From NCBI RefSeq assembly GCF_007830265.1, contig NZ_VLKE01000001.1, positions 1,984,001-2,048,000 on the forward strand: DNA of 64,000 bases. Direction: 5' to 3'. The number at the start of each line of letters is the position of its first letter. Positions within the stretch are counted from its first letter, which is position 1. Shown one piece after another: positions 16,421 through 27,162 of the stretch. The notes below the pieces were generated by a model, which worked only from the letters and a program-made list of their open reading frames with translations, did no database searches and was not told where the DNA came from. The stretch is from Micromonospora olivasterospora. Lineage in GTDB: Bacteria; Actinomycetota; Actinomycetes; Mycobacteriales; Micromonosporaceae. The position numbers and the translations under genes were made by a program.

Positions 16421-16455
16421 CGAGCCGCCCGTCCACCGTCGGACCGGGCGGCTCG
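16421..16455 (+). promoter_or_regulatory. Leader hairpin ahead of the HNH gene
   Basis: CGAGCCGCCCG (16421-16431) pairs perfectly with CGGGCGGCTCG (16445-16455) around a 13-base loop. A smaller GCGTG/CACGC hairpin stands just before it. Together with the leader reading frame this looks like an attenuator or a translational control element. Confidence 0.35.
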
Positions 16456-16500
16456 TCGCTGTCCGGCCCGTGCCACCGTCGAGCTTGGAGGGAGAACCCG

Positions 16501-16944
16501 GTGGAAGCCGTACTCGTCGTCAACGCCGACCTCGGCCCGCTGCACCGGGTCACGGTCCAGCACGCGATCCGGATGCTCTGCCGCCGGGTCGCCGAGATCC
16601 ACGAGGCCGAGCCGGACCAGGTGATCGGGGTCTTCCCGATGCCCCGGGTGGTCCGCCTCGTCCGGTACGTGGTGACCCGCTGGCGGTTCGGCGCCGGCCC
16701 GGCCTGGTCCCGGGCGGGGGTGTTGCGCCGCGACGGCGGGTGCTGCGCGTACTGCGGCGGGCCGGCCAGCACGATCGACCACATCCTGCCCCGTTCCCGC
16801 GGCGGCCGGAACACCTGGCGGAACACCACCGCCGCCTGCTACGGCTGCAACCAGCGCAAGGGCGACCTGACGCCGGCCGAGGCGGGCATGCCGCTGCGGA
16901 GCGAGCCGGTCATACCGGGCTGGGCGTCGCTGGCCGGGCGGTGA
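16501..16944 (+). CDS. HNH endonuclease
   Basis: 147 residues. The C-terminal HNH domain has the zinc pairs CAYCGG and CYGCNQRKGD around the catalytic TIDHILPRSRGG (H-x-x-P-x-S-x-GG). The N-terminal half, VNADLGPLHRVTVQHAIRML, is conserved in a widespread actinobacterial HNH family of unknown role. A free-standing housekeeping-like nuclease is more likely than a homing enzyme, since no intron or intein is nearby. The GTG start follows a GGAGGGA ribosome site. A long structured leader precedes it. Confidence 0.88.
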   Translation: MEAVLVVNADLGPLHRVTVQHAIRMLCRRVAEIHEAEPDQVIGVFPMPRVVRLVRYVVTRWRFGAGPAWSRAGVLRRDGGCCAYCGGPASTIDHILPRSRGGRNTWRNTTAACYGCNQRKGDLTPAEAGMPLRSEPVIPGWASLAGR

Positions 16945-16950
16945 CGGGCC

Positions 16951-17009
16951 GGCCGGCGGGCATCGGGGGACCGCGTCGGGAGTACGTCCCGACGCGGCGC
17001 CCGCCGGCC
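16951..17009. terminator. Nested bidirectional terminator
   Basis: An outer stem, GGCCGGCGGGC (16951-16961) with its complement (16999-17009), encloses a perfect 11-bp inner stem, CCGCGTCGGGA (16971-16981) with TCCCGACGCGG (16987-16997), around a five-base loop. It lies between the convergent HNH and crotonase genes. There is no U tract, as is usual for actinomycete terminators. Confidence 0.65.
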
Positions 17010-17041
17010 CCAGCCGTCTCGTCCGCCAGCGACGACGGCGA

Positions 17042-17090
17042 CCAGGCCAGGGCCAGGCCAGGCCAGGCCAGGCCAGGCCAGGTCAGGCCA
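17042..17090. repeat. CCAGG pentanucleotide repeat
   Basis: About nine near-perfect tandem copies of CCAGG, the last changed to TCAGG, end four bases before the 3' end of the crotonase gene. They are non-coding. Five-base repeats of this kind are prone to slippage. Confidence 0.8.
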
Positions 17091-17093
17091 CCG

Positions 17094-17864
17094 TCAGCCG
17101 GCGGGCGGGGTCCAGCGGAACACGGGCGGCCGGCGCTCGTTGGCCGCCGCCACCCCCTCGCGGGACTCGCCGCTGTCCCGCGCCCTGCGGTGCCACCAGG
17201 CGACCCGGGCCGGCCCGGCCCGGTCGTCGATGATTTCCTTCGCTGCGGCGATGCTGAGCCGCGAGCGCCCCGCGATCGTGGCGGTGAGCGCGTCCACCCG
17301 GGCGGCGAGCCCGTCGGGCGGCAGCACCTCGTCGACCAGGCCGATCCGCAGCGCCCGCTCGGCGTCGACCAGCTCGGCGGTGAAGAGCAGGTGCTTCGCG
17401 GCGGACGGGCCGACCAGCCGGGCCAGCCGCCGGGTGGCCGGCGCGGGGTACACCAGGCCCAGCCGGGCCGGCGGTACGCCGAACCGGGCGTCGGCGGCGG
17501 CGATCCGCAGGTCGCAGGCCACCGCGAGCTGGCAGCCGCCCCCGACGCAGGCGCCCTCGATCGCGGCCAGGGTCGGCCGGTTGCACGCGGCGAGCCGCTC
17601 CTCGGCCGCGACGGCGATGCTGGCGTCCCCGGCGGCCAGCAGCTCGTCGAGGTCCCCGAGGTCGGCGCCGGCGCAGAAGGTGCCGCCGGCGCCGGTGAGC
17701 ACCAGCGCGCGGACACGCTCGTCCGCCTCCAGCCGGTCCAGCAGCACCGGCAGCTGCCGCCACATCGCCGGGGTCATGGCATTGCGCCGGCCCGGGTGGG
17801 AGATCACGATCCTGGCCACCGGCCCGGCCGTCTCCACGGTCAGCTCCGCGTCCGACACCGTCAC
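17094..17864 (-). CDS. Enoyl-CoA hydratase/isomerase (crotonase) family protein, atypical active site
   Basis: 256 residues with the crotonase fold: the first oxyanion block GGTFCAGADLGDLDEL and the second EGACVGGGCQLAVACDLRIA. The positions that carry the two catalytic glutamates in true hydratases are not conserved; the segment reads RFGVPPARLGLVYPAPATRR instead of FG-x-PE...PG. It may therefore be a different crotonase-superfamily enzyme such as a thioesterase or isomerase, or a protein that has lost hydratase activity. GTG 17864 was chosen for the nearby AAGGGG. No fatty-acid genes adjoin it. Confidence 0.8.
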   Translation of the reverse strand: MTVSDAELTVETAGPVARIVISHPGRRNAMTPAMWRQLPVLLDRLEADERVRALVLTGAGGTFCAGADLGDLDELLAAGDASIAVAAEERLAACNRPTLAAIEGACVGGGCQLAVACDLRIAAADARFGVPPARLGLVYPAPATRRLARLVGPSAAKHLLFTAELVDAERALRIGLVDEVLPPDGLAARVDALTATIAGRSRLSIAAAKEIIDDRAGPARVAWWHRRARDSGESREGVAAANERRPPVFRWTPPAG

Positions 17865-17993
17865 CGCCCCTTCGCCTCGCCCGCCCCTCGGCCCGGCGCG
17901 GGAGCGCGCCGGCCGGTGCGGCGACCATAGCGGCGCGGGCCCGGCGACCACCCGCGTGGGGTGGCCGCCGGGCCCGCCGGCGGTACGGCTACG

Positions 17994-20387
17994 TCAGGAG
18001 ACGTCGACCGCCGTGTCATCGACGACGAAGGAGGTCTGCAGCGAGGCGTCCTCCGTGCCGGTGAACTTCAGGGTGACGGTCTGGCCCGCGTACGCGGCCA
18101 GGGAGAACGACTTCTGGCTGTACCCGGCGGCCTTGTTCAGGTTCGAGTACGTGGCCAGGGTCGCCAGCACCGTCCCGGACGAGTTGAGCACCTGCACCCG
18201 CAGCGTGTCGTACGCCACGGTCGTGGTGGTCTCGGCCGAGTCGATGTGCAGCCAGAAGCTGAAGTTGTACGAGGAGCAGCCGGCCGGCAGGCTCACGGAC
18301 TGGGAGACCGTGTCGGTGTGGCTGACGCCGTAGCCGTCCATCCAGGCGTTCCAGGTGCCGGTGCGCGGCGGCTGACCACCGCTGCCGTTCTGGCCGATGA
18401 CGCCGGAGCTGGCCGTCCAGACCGTGTTGCCGGACTCGAAGCCGGGGTTGCCGAGCTTCTGGCCCGGGCTGGTGCAGCCGCCGGTGCCGTTGACGGTCAG
18501 CGAGTAGGTCGCCGTGCGGTTGCCCGAGGTGGCCGCGCCGGTGACCGTGACGGTGTAGGTGCCCGGCGCGGTGCTGGCCGAGGTGCTGATGGTCAGGGTG
18601 GACGAGCCGCCCGAGGTCACCGAGGCCGGGCTGAACGACGCGGACGCGCCGGCCGGCAGGCCCGACGCGGAGAACGTCACGGTCTGCGCGGAGCCGCTGG
18701 TGGTCGCGGTCGACACGGTGGTGGAGACGGCGCTGCCCGGATTCACCGAACCGGAGGTCGGCGACAGCGTCACGGAGAAGTCGTTGCCGGTCGGCGAGCA
18801 GGGCGCGTCGTTGCCGGCCACGTTCACCGCGGTCCACGCCGCCTGGACGGCCTTGTACTCGACCGAGCAGCTGCCGTACAGGTCGGTCGCCGCGCGCAGA
18901 ATGTACGCCCGGGCGGTGTTGGCCGGGTTGGTGGTGTTGACGTACGACGTGCTGGAGGTGAAGTACACGTCGAGCGCGCGGTACCAGATCTTCTCCGCCT
19001 TGGCCCGACCGATGCCGGTCACCGCGGGGGCGGAGCCGCAGAGCGGCGAGGTGCCGTACGCGGTGGAGCCGGTGCCCTCGGCGAGGTTGAAGAAGAAGTG
19101 GTTGCCCGGGCCGGAGGAGTAGTGCACGTCGACGTTCTTGGTGCTGGTCGACCAGCAGGTGTGCGACGCGCCGTCCAGGCCGGGGTTGTACATGTAGCGC
19201 AGCGGCGTGCCGTTGCCGTTGATGTTGATCTTCTCACCGATCTGGTAGTCGCCCGGGTCGGCGCTGGTGTTGGCGTAGAACTCGACCGCGGTGCCGAAGA
19301 TGTCGCTGGTGGCCTCGTTGAGACCGCCGGACTCGCCGGAGTAGGCCAGGCCGGAAAGGGCCTCGGTGACGCCGTGTCCCATCTCGTGGCCGGCCACGTC
19401 CAGGGCGACCAGCGGGCGGGAGTTGCTCGCGCCGTCACCGTACGTCATCTGGGAGTCGTCCCAGAAGGCGTTGACGTAGTTGTTGCCGTAGTGCACCCGG
19501 CTCGGCACGCCGGCGCCGTTGCCGAAGATGCCGTTGCGGCCGTGCACGAGCTTGAAGTAGTCGAACGTCTTGGCGGCGCCGAAGTGGGCGTCGACGGCGG
19601 CGGACTGCCGGTTGGAGTTGGCGCCGGTGCCCCAGACGTTGTCGGCGTCGGTGAACGTGGTGCAGGTCGACGTGCCGTTGTTCATGTCGCAGGTGCGGCC
19701 GTTGCCGTGCGACGGGTCGACCATCTGGTACGTGCTGCCGGAGAGCGTCGTGTCGACGCTGACCGTGCCGGAGTAGATGCTGTTGCCGGTGCCGGCGACC
19801 GACTCGATCTCGTCGTAGGAGCCGATGACCCTGCCGGTGACCGCGTCGGTGACGACGTGCAGGCGCGAGGGCGTCTGCTTGTCGGCCTGCCAGCCGGAGG
19901 CGACGGTCTCCCAGGCCAGCCGGCCCTTGCCGGTGCTGGCGTCGACGAAGAGCTCCGGGGCACCCACCTCGGTGAGCGAGCCGGAGAACTCCTGGCGGGC
20001 GGCCTCCTTGGCCTTCGCGGCGGAGACCTTCGGGGTGGTGCTGAGGGCCAGTGGTGCCGCGAGACCCACCGAGGAGCCGGCGTAGGCGCCGTCCGCCGCG
20101 GTGTGGATGACGAAGTCACCACCGTAGACGCGCAGCCCGTGGTAGGTCCGGGTGTACTTGGTGTGGGACGCGCCGTTGGCGTCCACCTTCGTGCGGACGG
20201 CCTGGTACGCCTCTCCGCTGGCGCCCTGTACGGCGCCGGGGTTGCTGCGGAGGATCGACTCGGCGCGGGCCGCGGGCGAGGAGTCCGGGGCTGCGGCGGT
20301 GGGCGCTACCGCCTGCGCCGTTGTGGCGCCGGTCAGCAGGCCGCCGGTCAGCAGTGCTGCACCGGCAGCGGCGAGGGTTCTCTTCAC
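17994..20387 (-). CDS. Secreted M4 (thermolysin-like) metallopeptidase with C-terminal accessory domains
   Basis: 797 residues. GTG 20387 follows AGGAGG and opens a signal peptide (KRTLAAAGAALLTGGLLTG...TAQA). An FTP/PepSY-type propeptide follows, then the M4 domain with HEMGH at 334-338 and the third zinc ligand Glu358 in GGLNEATSD, exactly 19 residues on, as in thermolysin. The active-site region also has HYSSGPGNHFFFNL. C-terminal to this are an Ig-like Ser/Thr-rich domain (about 530-620) and a beta-sandwich module starting GNPGFESGNTVWTASSG, probably for polymer binding. It diverges from a lipoprotein gene with an emfourin-like inhibitor domain. Confidence 0.93.
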   Translation of the reverse strand: MKRTLAAAGAALLTGGLLTGATTAQAVAPTAAAPDSSPAARAESILRSNPGAVQGASGEAYQAVRTKVDANGASHTKYTRTYHGLRVYGGDFVIHTAADGAYAGSSVGLAAPLALSTTPKVSAAKAKEAARQEFSGSLTEVGAPELFVDASTGKGRLAWETVASGWQADKQTPSRLHVVTDAVTGRVIGSYDEIESVAGTGNSIYSGTVSVDTTLSGSTYQMVDPSHGNGRTCDMNNGTSTCTTFTDADNVWGTGANSNRQSAAVDAHFGAAKTFDYFKLVHGRNGIFGNGAGVPSRVHYGNNYVNAFWDDSQMTYGDGASNSRPLVALDVAGHEMGHGVTEALSGLAYSGESGGLNEATSDIFGTAVEFYANTSADPGDYQIGEKININGNGTPLRYMYNPGLDGASHTCWSTSTKNVDVHYSSGPGNHFFFNLAEGTGSTAYGTSPLCGSAPAVTGIGRAKAEKIWYRALDVYFTSSTSYVNTTNPANTARAYILRAATDLYGSCSVEYKAVQAAWTAVNVAGNDAPCSPTGNDFSVTLSPTSGSVNPGSAVSTTVSTATTSGSAQTVTFSASGLPAGASASFSPASVTSGGSSTLTISTSASTAPGTYTVTVTGAATSGNRTATYSLTVNGTGGCTSPGQKLGNPGFESGNTVWTASSGVIGQNGSGGQPPRTGTWNAWMDGYGVSHTDTVSQSVSLPAGCSSYNFSFWLHIDSAETTTTVAYDTLRVQVLNSSGTVLATLATYSNLNKAAGYSQKSFSLAAYAGQTVTLKFTGTEDASLQTSFVVDDTAVDVS

Positions 20388-20405
20388 GTGCCCTCCTGAC
20401 AAGGA

Positions 20406-20430
20406 ATGTGTGACGGGGGTAATCACACAT
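20406..20430. promoter_or_regulatory. Palindrome in the M4 peptidase promoter region
   Basis: ATGTGTGA (20406-20413) and TCACACAT (20423-20430) form a perfect inverted repeat with a nine-base spacer, next to an unusually A/T-rich stretch (20423-20442) that can supply -10 boxes. The half-sites resemble CRP/FNR-type sites, but the spacing is three bases longer than the CRP consensus. Confidence 0.5.
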
Positions 20431-20553
20431 ATAGATATAGGCATGCATCCAGGAAAAGAGAAGGGGGAAGACGGTTCCCGATATCAACACTGGCCGTTCG
20501 GTGGAGGAGCCGCAGGTGAGGAACCGGGCGGAGTCCGGACACGTCCGACGGGC

Positions 20554-21120
20554 ATGAGCCCCATCCGCGCGCACCTGGCCCCGATCGCCGCGCTGATCAT
20601 GGCGCTGAGCGGGTGCTCGGCGGCCCAGCCCGGCCCGCCCACGCCACCACCCTCGACACCCGTGGCGTCACCCCGCGTCACCACCACCGGCAGCCCCGCC
20701 ACGCCCAGCGCCGGGGCGCCCACCACGCCCGCCCCCGGTACACCATCGGCGAGCACGCCCGCGGACAGCCCCTCGACCGCCGCCGTCCGGGTGGTCCTCC
20801 GCCGCTCCGGCGGCATCGCCGGACAGCACCGGACGGTCACCGTGGAGCGGGACGGCCGGTGGACGGCCGTGGACCACACCGGTGCCCGGCGCAGCGGCCG
20901 GCTGGACGCGGCCGACCTCGACCGGCTACGGCGACTCGCCGCCGATCCCGGGCTGAGGAACGTTGCCAGCCCGAAGCCGGACGGCCACTGCGCCGACGCC
21001 TTCGCCTACCGGCTCACCGTCGGCGCGACCGTGGTGAACTGGCTCGACTGCCCGACCGCGGGCGCGCCGCCCCGGGCCGCGTCGGCGCTTGCCGGCCTCA
21101 TCGAGGAGACCACCGGCTGA
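20554..21120 (+). CDS. Lipoprotein with emfourin-like (M4 peptidase inhibitor) domain
   Basis: 188 residues. The signal sequence ends in the lipobox LSGC (Cys21 or so), followed by a Pro/Thr/Ser-rich tether of about 50 residues. The globular part begins VRVVLRRSGGIAGQHRTVTV. The RSGGxAG block, followed by DAADLDRLRRL and a late DAFAYRLTVGATVVNW, matches the pattern of emfourin, the protein inhibitor of protealysin-type M4 peptidases. It is transcribed away from the M4 peptidase gene, 166 bases apart. The natural reading is a surface-anchored inhibitor protecting the producer from its own protease. The assignment rests on motif pattern and context. Confidence 0.7.
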   Translation: MSPIRAHLAPIAALIMALSGCSAAQPGPPTPPPSTPVASPRVTTTGSPATPSAGAPTTPAPGTPSASTPADSPSTAAVRVVLRRSGGIAGQHRTVTVERDGRWTAVDHTGARRSGRLDAADLDRLRRLAADPGLRNVASPKPDGHCADAFAYRLTVGATVVNWLDCPTAGAPPRAASALAGLIEETTG

Positions 21121-21222
21121 CCCGCCACCGCCCCGGCCGGGACGGGCGCCGCACGCGGGACCGGCCGCCGATCGCACGAAGCGCACCGACGGCCGGAACG
21201 GAGGCGTGTCGCGTGCCCGGGG

Positions 21223-21651
21223 TCAGAGTCGCCGCACCAGCCGGAACCGCTCGGCGACCGCCAGCGTGTCGTCGTCCACCGTGAACTCCGGGTCGCCCAC
21301 GTAGCCGCGGTAGTCGGGGCCGTGCCAGTACTCCTCGTGGCCCGCCCGCCAGGCGGCGACCGAGTCGCACCCCTCGCCCTCGTCCCGCGCGTGGTCGAGG
21401 TCGACGACACCGAGCCGGAGCACGCGTACGTCGGTCACCTCGATCACCGCGACCGGGCGGTCGGCGGAGTCGACCACCACCGAGCGGTCGCCGACCGCCG
21501 GCAGCGGCTCGCCGTCCCGCGCATAGTCGTCGAGCAGGCCGGTGGTGGACGTCTTGTCCCCGGAGAGCACGGCCGCGACCAACTGGTCGCGCAGCGGCCC
21601 CGGGAAGGCGAAATAGCACGTCGGCAGGTCGGGGGTGGCCGGCGTCGTCAC
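21223..21651 (-). CDS. ASCH domain protein
   Basis: About 142 residues. CYFAFPGPLRDQLVAAVLSG followed by DKTSTTGLL is the ASCH nucleic-acid-binding signature (K-T-x-T), and VGDRSVVVDSADRPVAVIEV the strand core. ASCH domains are related to PUA and are thought to bind RNA; some hydrolyse N4-acetylcytidine. The start is uncertain: GTG 21651 opens where homology begins, while an in-frame ATG at 21708 would add 19 residues without family support. Confidence 0.75.
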   Translation of the reverse strand: MTTPATPDLPTCYFAFPGPLRDQLVAAVLSGDKTSTTGLLDDYARDGEPLPAVGDRSVVVDSADRPVAVIEVTDVRVLRLGVVDLDHARDEGEGCDSVAAWRAGHEEYWHGPDYRGYVGDPEFTVDDDTLAVAERFRLVRRL

Positions 21652-21771
21652 GAGCGCACCCCAGTCCGCGTCCACCCGCTCGCACACCCGATATTCGTCA
21701 CCTCGCACGGGTAGGGAGGCGCGATGGTGACCCGCGCCTCCCTGGACCCCTCGTTGCCGTGCCGCCGCCCG

Positions 21772-22191
21772 TCAGGCCCGCGAAAACATCTGGCCGATGC
21801 GGATCTTGTTGCCGAACGGGTCCCGGATGCCGAAGTCGATGCCGTACGGCCGCTCGGTCGGCTCGTCGTAGACGTCGACGCCCTTCGCCACCAGTTCCTC
21901 GTACGTCTTCTGGGCGTCGTCGGTGGTCATGAAGAGGTGGCCGCCCAGCGCGCCCTTCGTGAGCAGCTCGCGGACCTGCTCCGCGGTGGCCGGGTCGAGG
22001 GCCGGCGGGCCCGGCTTCTCCAGCAGGATCTCGCGCTCCGGGTCGCCGGGCAGGTTCACCGTGAGCCAGCGCATGAAGCCGAGGTCCGCGTCGGTGTTGA
22101 CTTCCATGCCGAGCTTGCCGACGTAGAAGTCGAGGGCCTCGTCCTGGTCGAGCACGTAGATCTGGGAGCGGGAGATCGCGTTCATCGTCAT
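21772..22191 (-). CDS. VOC family (glyoxalase/bleomycin-resistance-like) protein
   Basis: 139 residues with a pair of beta-alpha-beta-beta-beta modules: SQIYVLDQDEALDFYVGKLG at the start and GIDFGIRDPFGNKIRIGQ at the end, a classic VOC ending. VOC proteins are metal enzymes or binding proteins; the ligand is unknown. The start ATG 22191 lies seven bases from TAGCGT, so it may have its own leaderless transcript. The AraC gene just upstream on the same strand probably controls it. Confidence 0.83.
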   Translation of the reverse strand: MTMNAISRSQIYVLDQDEALDFYVGKLGMEVNTDADLGFMRWLTVNLPGDPEREILLEKPGPPALDPATAEQVRELLTKGALGGHLFMTTDDAQKTYEELVAKGVDVYDEPTERPYGIDFGIRDPFGNKIRIGQMFSRA

Positions 22192-22226
22192 GCCCTAAAC
22201 GCTAGGACACCGCCCTGACCTGCCGC

Positions 22227-22625
22227 TTATCCAAAACTGCTCGGTCGCATCCACGCCTTCACGAAGCACGACGGCACGTTCGCCGGGACCTTGCGCCGGC
22301 GGTACTCCGTCGGGGACTCCCCGACGATCTGGCGGAACGTCCGGCTGAAGGTGCCGAGGCTGCTGAAGCCCACCGCGAAGCAGATGTCGGTGATGTCCCG
22401 GTCGGTCTGCGTCAGCAGGTACATGGCCCGCTCGACCCGGCGCCGCTGGAGGTAGCGGTGCGGGGTCTCGCCGAAGGTGGCGCGGAAGGTGCGGATGAAG
22501 TGCGCCTCGGAGACATGCGCGATCCGGGCCAGCGCGGGGATGTCCAGGGGTTCGGCGTACGCCCGGTCCATGGCGTCCCGGGCGCGCAGCATCGCGCGGT
22601 TGGACTCCTCGACCGCCCGGCTCAT
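22227..22625 (-). CDS. AraC family transcriptional regulator (short)
   Basis: 132 residues, nearly all of it the double helix-turn-helix: IPALARIAHVSEAHFIRTFR for the first and ITDICFAVGFSSLGTFSRTF for the second, ending GESPTEYRRRK. There is no separate sensor domain, as in SoxS/MarA-type or other stand-alone AraC proteins. ATG 22625 follows GGGAG closely. It sits 35 bases upstream of the VOC gene in the same direction and is a likely activator of it. Confidence 0.85.
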   Translation of the reverse strand: MSRAVEESNRAMLRARDAMDRAYAEPLDIPALARIAHVSEAHFIRTFRATFGETPHRYLQRRRVERAMYLLTQTDRDITDICFAVGFSSLGTFSRTFRQIVGESPTEYRRRKVPANVPSCFVKAWMRPSSFG

Positions 22626-22886
22626 CCCGCTCCCGTCCGCCCCGCTTCTGCCCACACCACGCTACCGCCCGGCTCTCCGGCCACGGCGGCGCCTCACGAT
22701 CACCTACCATGTGGCCCCATGCGCCCGCCATGGAGCAGCGGCTGCGGTCGATGCCGAGCGTCAAGGGGGTGACCCTCGAAGGCCGCGGCCGGCGCGGCGG
22801 GCGACCGCCCCGAGCCCGGCTCCTGTCGGCGTCGCCGTCACCCCGTCGGCTCGCGGCGTCGCCCGTCGCGGGCCGCCTGATGGAGT

Positions 22887-22963
22887 TGGAGCCCCCGGCC
22901 GGGATCGAACCGGCGACATCTCGCTTACAAGGCGAGTGCTCTGGCCAGCTGAGCTACAGGGGC
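22887..22963 (-). tRNA. tRNA-Thr (anticodon UGU)
   Basis: On the minus strand the 5' acceptor GCCCCTG (from 22963) pairs with CGGGGGC (22897-22891). The anticodon stem CTCGC/GCGAG encloses CTTGTAA, giving UGU. The T arm contains GGTTCGATCC. Discriminator U and an encoded CCA follow (22889-22887). The cloverleaf is complete. Confidence 0.93.
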
Positions 22964-23162
22964 GCGTCGTTCGTGGCCAGCATAAGCGACGCAGGCCGGA
23001 AGATCCGCCTCGGCAGGCCCTCCGAGCACGGAAAACGCCGTTTTGCCTACCCCTTGCCGGCCATTCGTCGCCCGTCCGGCCGATCGGCGCGGAGATTGAT
23101 GCCCGGCTGTGCCTGACTGACCGGAATGCCCATGCCGTCCGTCCCACCCCATGCTCCCCGTC

Positions 23163-23191
23163 TTGGCAGGTCACGAAAAGCCGTTTACCGT
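23163..23191 (+). promoter_or_regulatory. Predicted msiK promoter within a 363-base intergenic region
   Basis: TTGGCA (23163-23168) and TACCGT (23186-23191) with an ideal 17-base spacer face the msiK gene and give a leader of about 130 bases. The rest of the region from 22964 to 23326 holds the tRNA promoter side and no convincing gene. GAAAACGCCGTTTTGCC (23028-23044) can form a small hairpin. Confidence 0.6.
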
Positions 23192-23326
23192 GCAGTGACA
23201 CGGACGACATCCGGCTGCCGTGAAGCTGCCCGGGCTGCCGTCCGATGACCGGCGTCACACGGCGCCGGTCGCTCCTTCACTCGGATCGTCCGGCACGTTC
23301 CTGCCGGTGAAAGGAAGCGCTCCAGC

Positions 23327-24418
<1,092 letters not shown>

Positions 24419-24428
24419 CGTACGCGCG

Positions 24429-24466
24429 GAAAGGGGCGGCCCGCCGGCCGGCGGGCCGCCCCTTTC
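24429..24466. terminator. Strong bidirectional terminator between msiK and rlmB
   Basis: A perfect 38-base palindrome, GAAAGGGGCGGCCCGCC followed by GGCC and the complementary arm, lies 10 bases after the msiK stop and 25 bases from the rlmB stop. It serves both convergent genes. Confidence 0.88.
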
Positions 24467-24491
24467 GCCGTTCCCGGGTGGCGCGGCCGGG

Positions 24492-25626
24492 TCACGCCTC
24501 CGCGGCGCGCCGGCGGGCCACCTCGGCGAGGGTGACGGCGGCGGCGACGCTGGCGTTGAGCGACTCCACGTCGGAGACCATCGGGATGCGCACGGTCAGG
24601 TCACAGGTCTCCCCGACCAGCCGGGACAGCCCGCGCCCCTCGGAGCCCACCACGACGACCAGCGGGCCCACCGCCGCCTCCAGGTCGTACAGGTCGGTGC
24701 CGCCGTCGGCGTCCAGCCCCACGACCGTGAAGCCGGCGTCCCGGCAGGCCTTCAGCGACCGGGTCAGGTTGGTGACCTGGGCGACGGGCACCCGCGCCGC
24801 CGCGCCGGCGCTGGTGCGCCAGGCGGTCGCCGTGATCCCGGCCGCCCGCCGCTCCGGTACGAAGACACCCTGCGCGCCGAAGGCGGCGGCGGACCGGATC
24901 ACCGCGCCGAGGTTCCGCGGGTCGGTCACGCCGTCCAGCGCGACCAGCAGCGGGCAGGGGTGCTCCAGCGCCGCCGCCGCCATGTCCTCGAACGGCTCGT
25001 ACGCGAACGGCGGCACCTGGAGGCCGATGCCCTGGTGCAGCACGCCGCCGGTCATTCGGTCCAGCTCGGCCCGGCTGACCTCCAGGATCGCGATGCCCCG
25101 GTCGGCCGCGGTGCGGACGATCTCGTTGACCCGGTCATCGATGCCGATACCCTGGGCGGTGTAGAGCGCGGTGGCCGGCACCTGGGCGCGCAGCGCCTCC
25201 AGCACCGGGTTGCGCCCGACCAGCAGCTCGGGGCTGTCCTTTGCCGGATTGGACCTGCGGCCAGGTGCGACGCGGGGACCCGTGCGGCCGGTCGGCTTGC
25301 CGCCCCGGCCAGCGGCGGCCCCACCCCGGCCAGCGGCGGGGCGCCCCGCCCGCCGCCCTTTCCCCAGGTGGTGTCCTTGCTGCCCGGCTGGCCGATCTTG
25401 GCCGCGCGCCCCTCCTCGGCCGCCGCCCGGCGCTCCTTTTCCTGCTTCCAGGCGGTGCGCTGGGGCAGCTTCTCGGTGCCCGAGTACGCCTTGTGCCAGG
25501 GCCGCTCGTCGGCCGGCAGCGTCTTGCCCCGGCCCGCGAGAGCGCCCCGGTTTTTGCCGCCGGAGCCCTTGGGGGCGCCCGCCTTCGGCGTCAGTCGCCG
25601 GCCACGGCGCTGCGAGTTGCCGGCCA

Positions 25627-25627
<1 letters not shown>
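24492..25627 (-). CDS. rlmB: 23S rRNA 2'-O-methyltransferase RlmB (TrmH family), apparent frameshift
   Basis: The C-terminal SpoU/TrmH domain is intact: [54 protein letters not shown] and [18 protein letters not shown], the three SAM-knot motifs. The actinobacterial N-terminal extension starts at ATG 25627 ([20 protein letters not shown]) in another frame, and the two join only with a one-base correction between about 25255 and 25375. That stretch also contains a 16-base direct repeat (25303-25318 and 25324-25339). The ATG overlaps the cysS stop (TGATG). It would methylate the ribose of a guanosine in 23S rRNA. Confidence 0.85.
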
Positions 25628-27042
<1,415 letters not shown>

Positions 27043-27162
27043 CGTACAAGGGTAGCCGCCCGCGCTTGCCCGGGTCGCCCGGAGCCGGGCCGTGCGCCGC
27101 CCCCGCGGCGCGCCCGGGCCGGGGCGGCCGGGAAGTCGGAGTCGGGCCGTACGCTGCCCCTC

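Noticed and set aside
16501..16944. HNH endonuclease as part of a group I intron or intein
   Set aside because: No split host gene, splice motifs or flanking exons are present; the protein is of the free-standing actinobacterial type.
17961..20399. 812-residue plus-strand open frame opposite the M4 peptidase
   Set aside because: The minus-strand frame has a signal peptide, zinc motif and correct spacing; the plus-strand frame is its mirror and shows only Gly/Val/Arg bias.
22708..23258. Protein-coding frames overlapping the tRNA-Thr region on both strands
   Set aside because: They run through the tRNA cloverleaf and a promoter region and have no codon bias or ribosome site.
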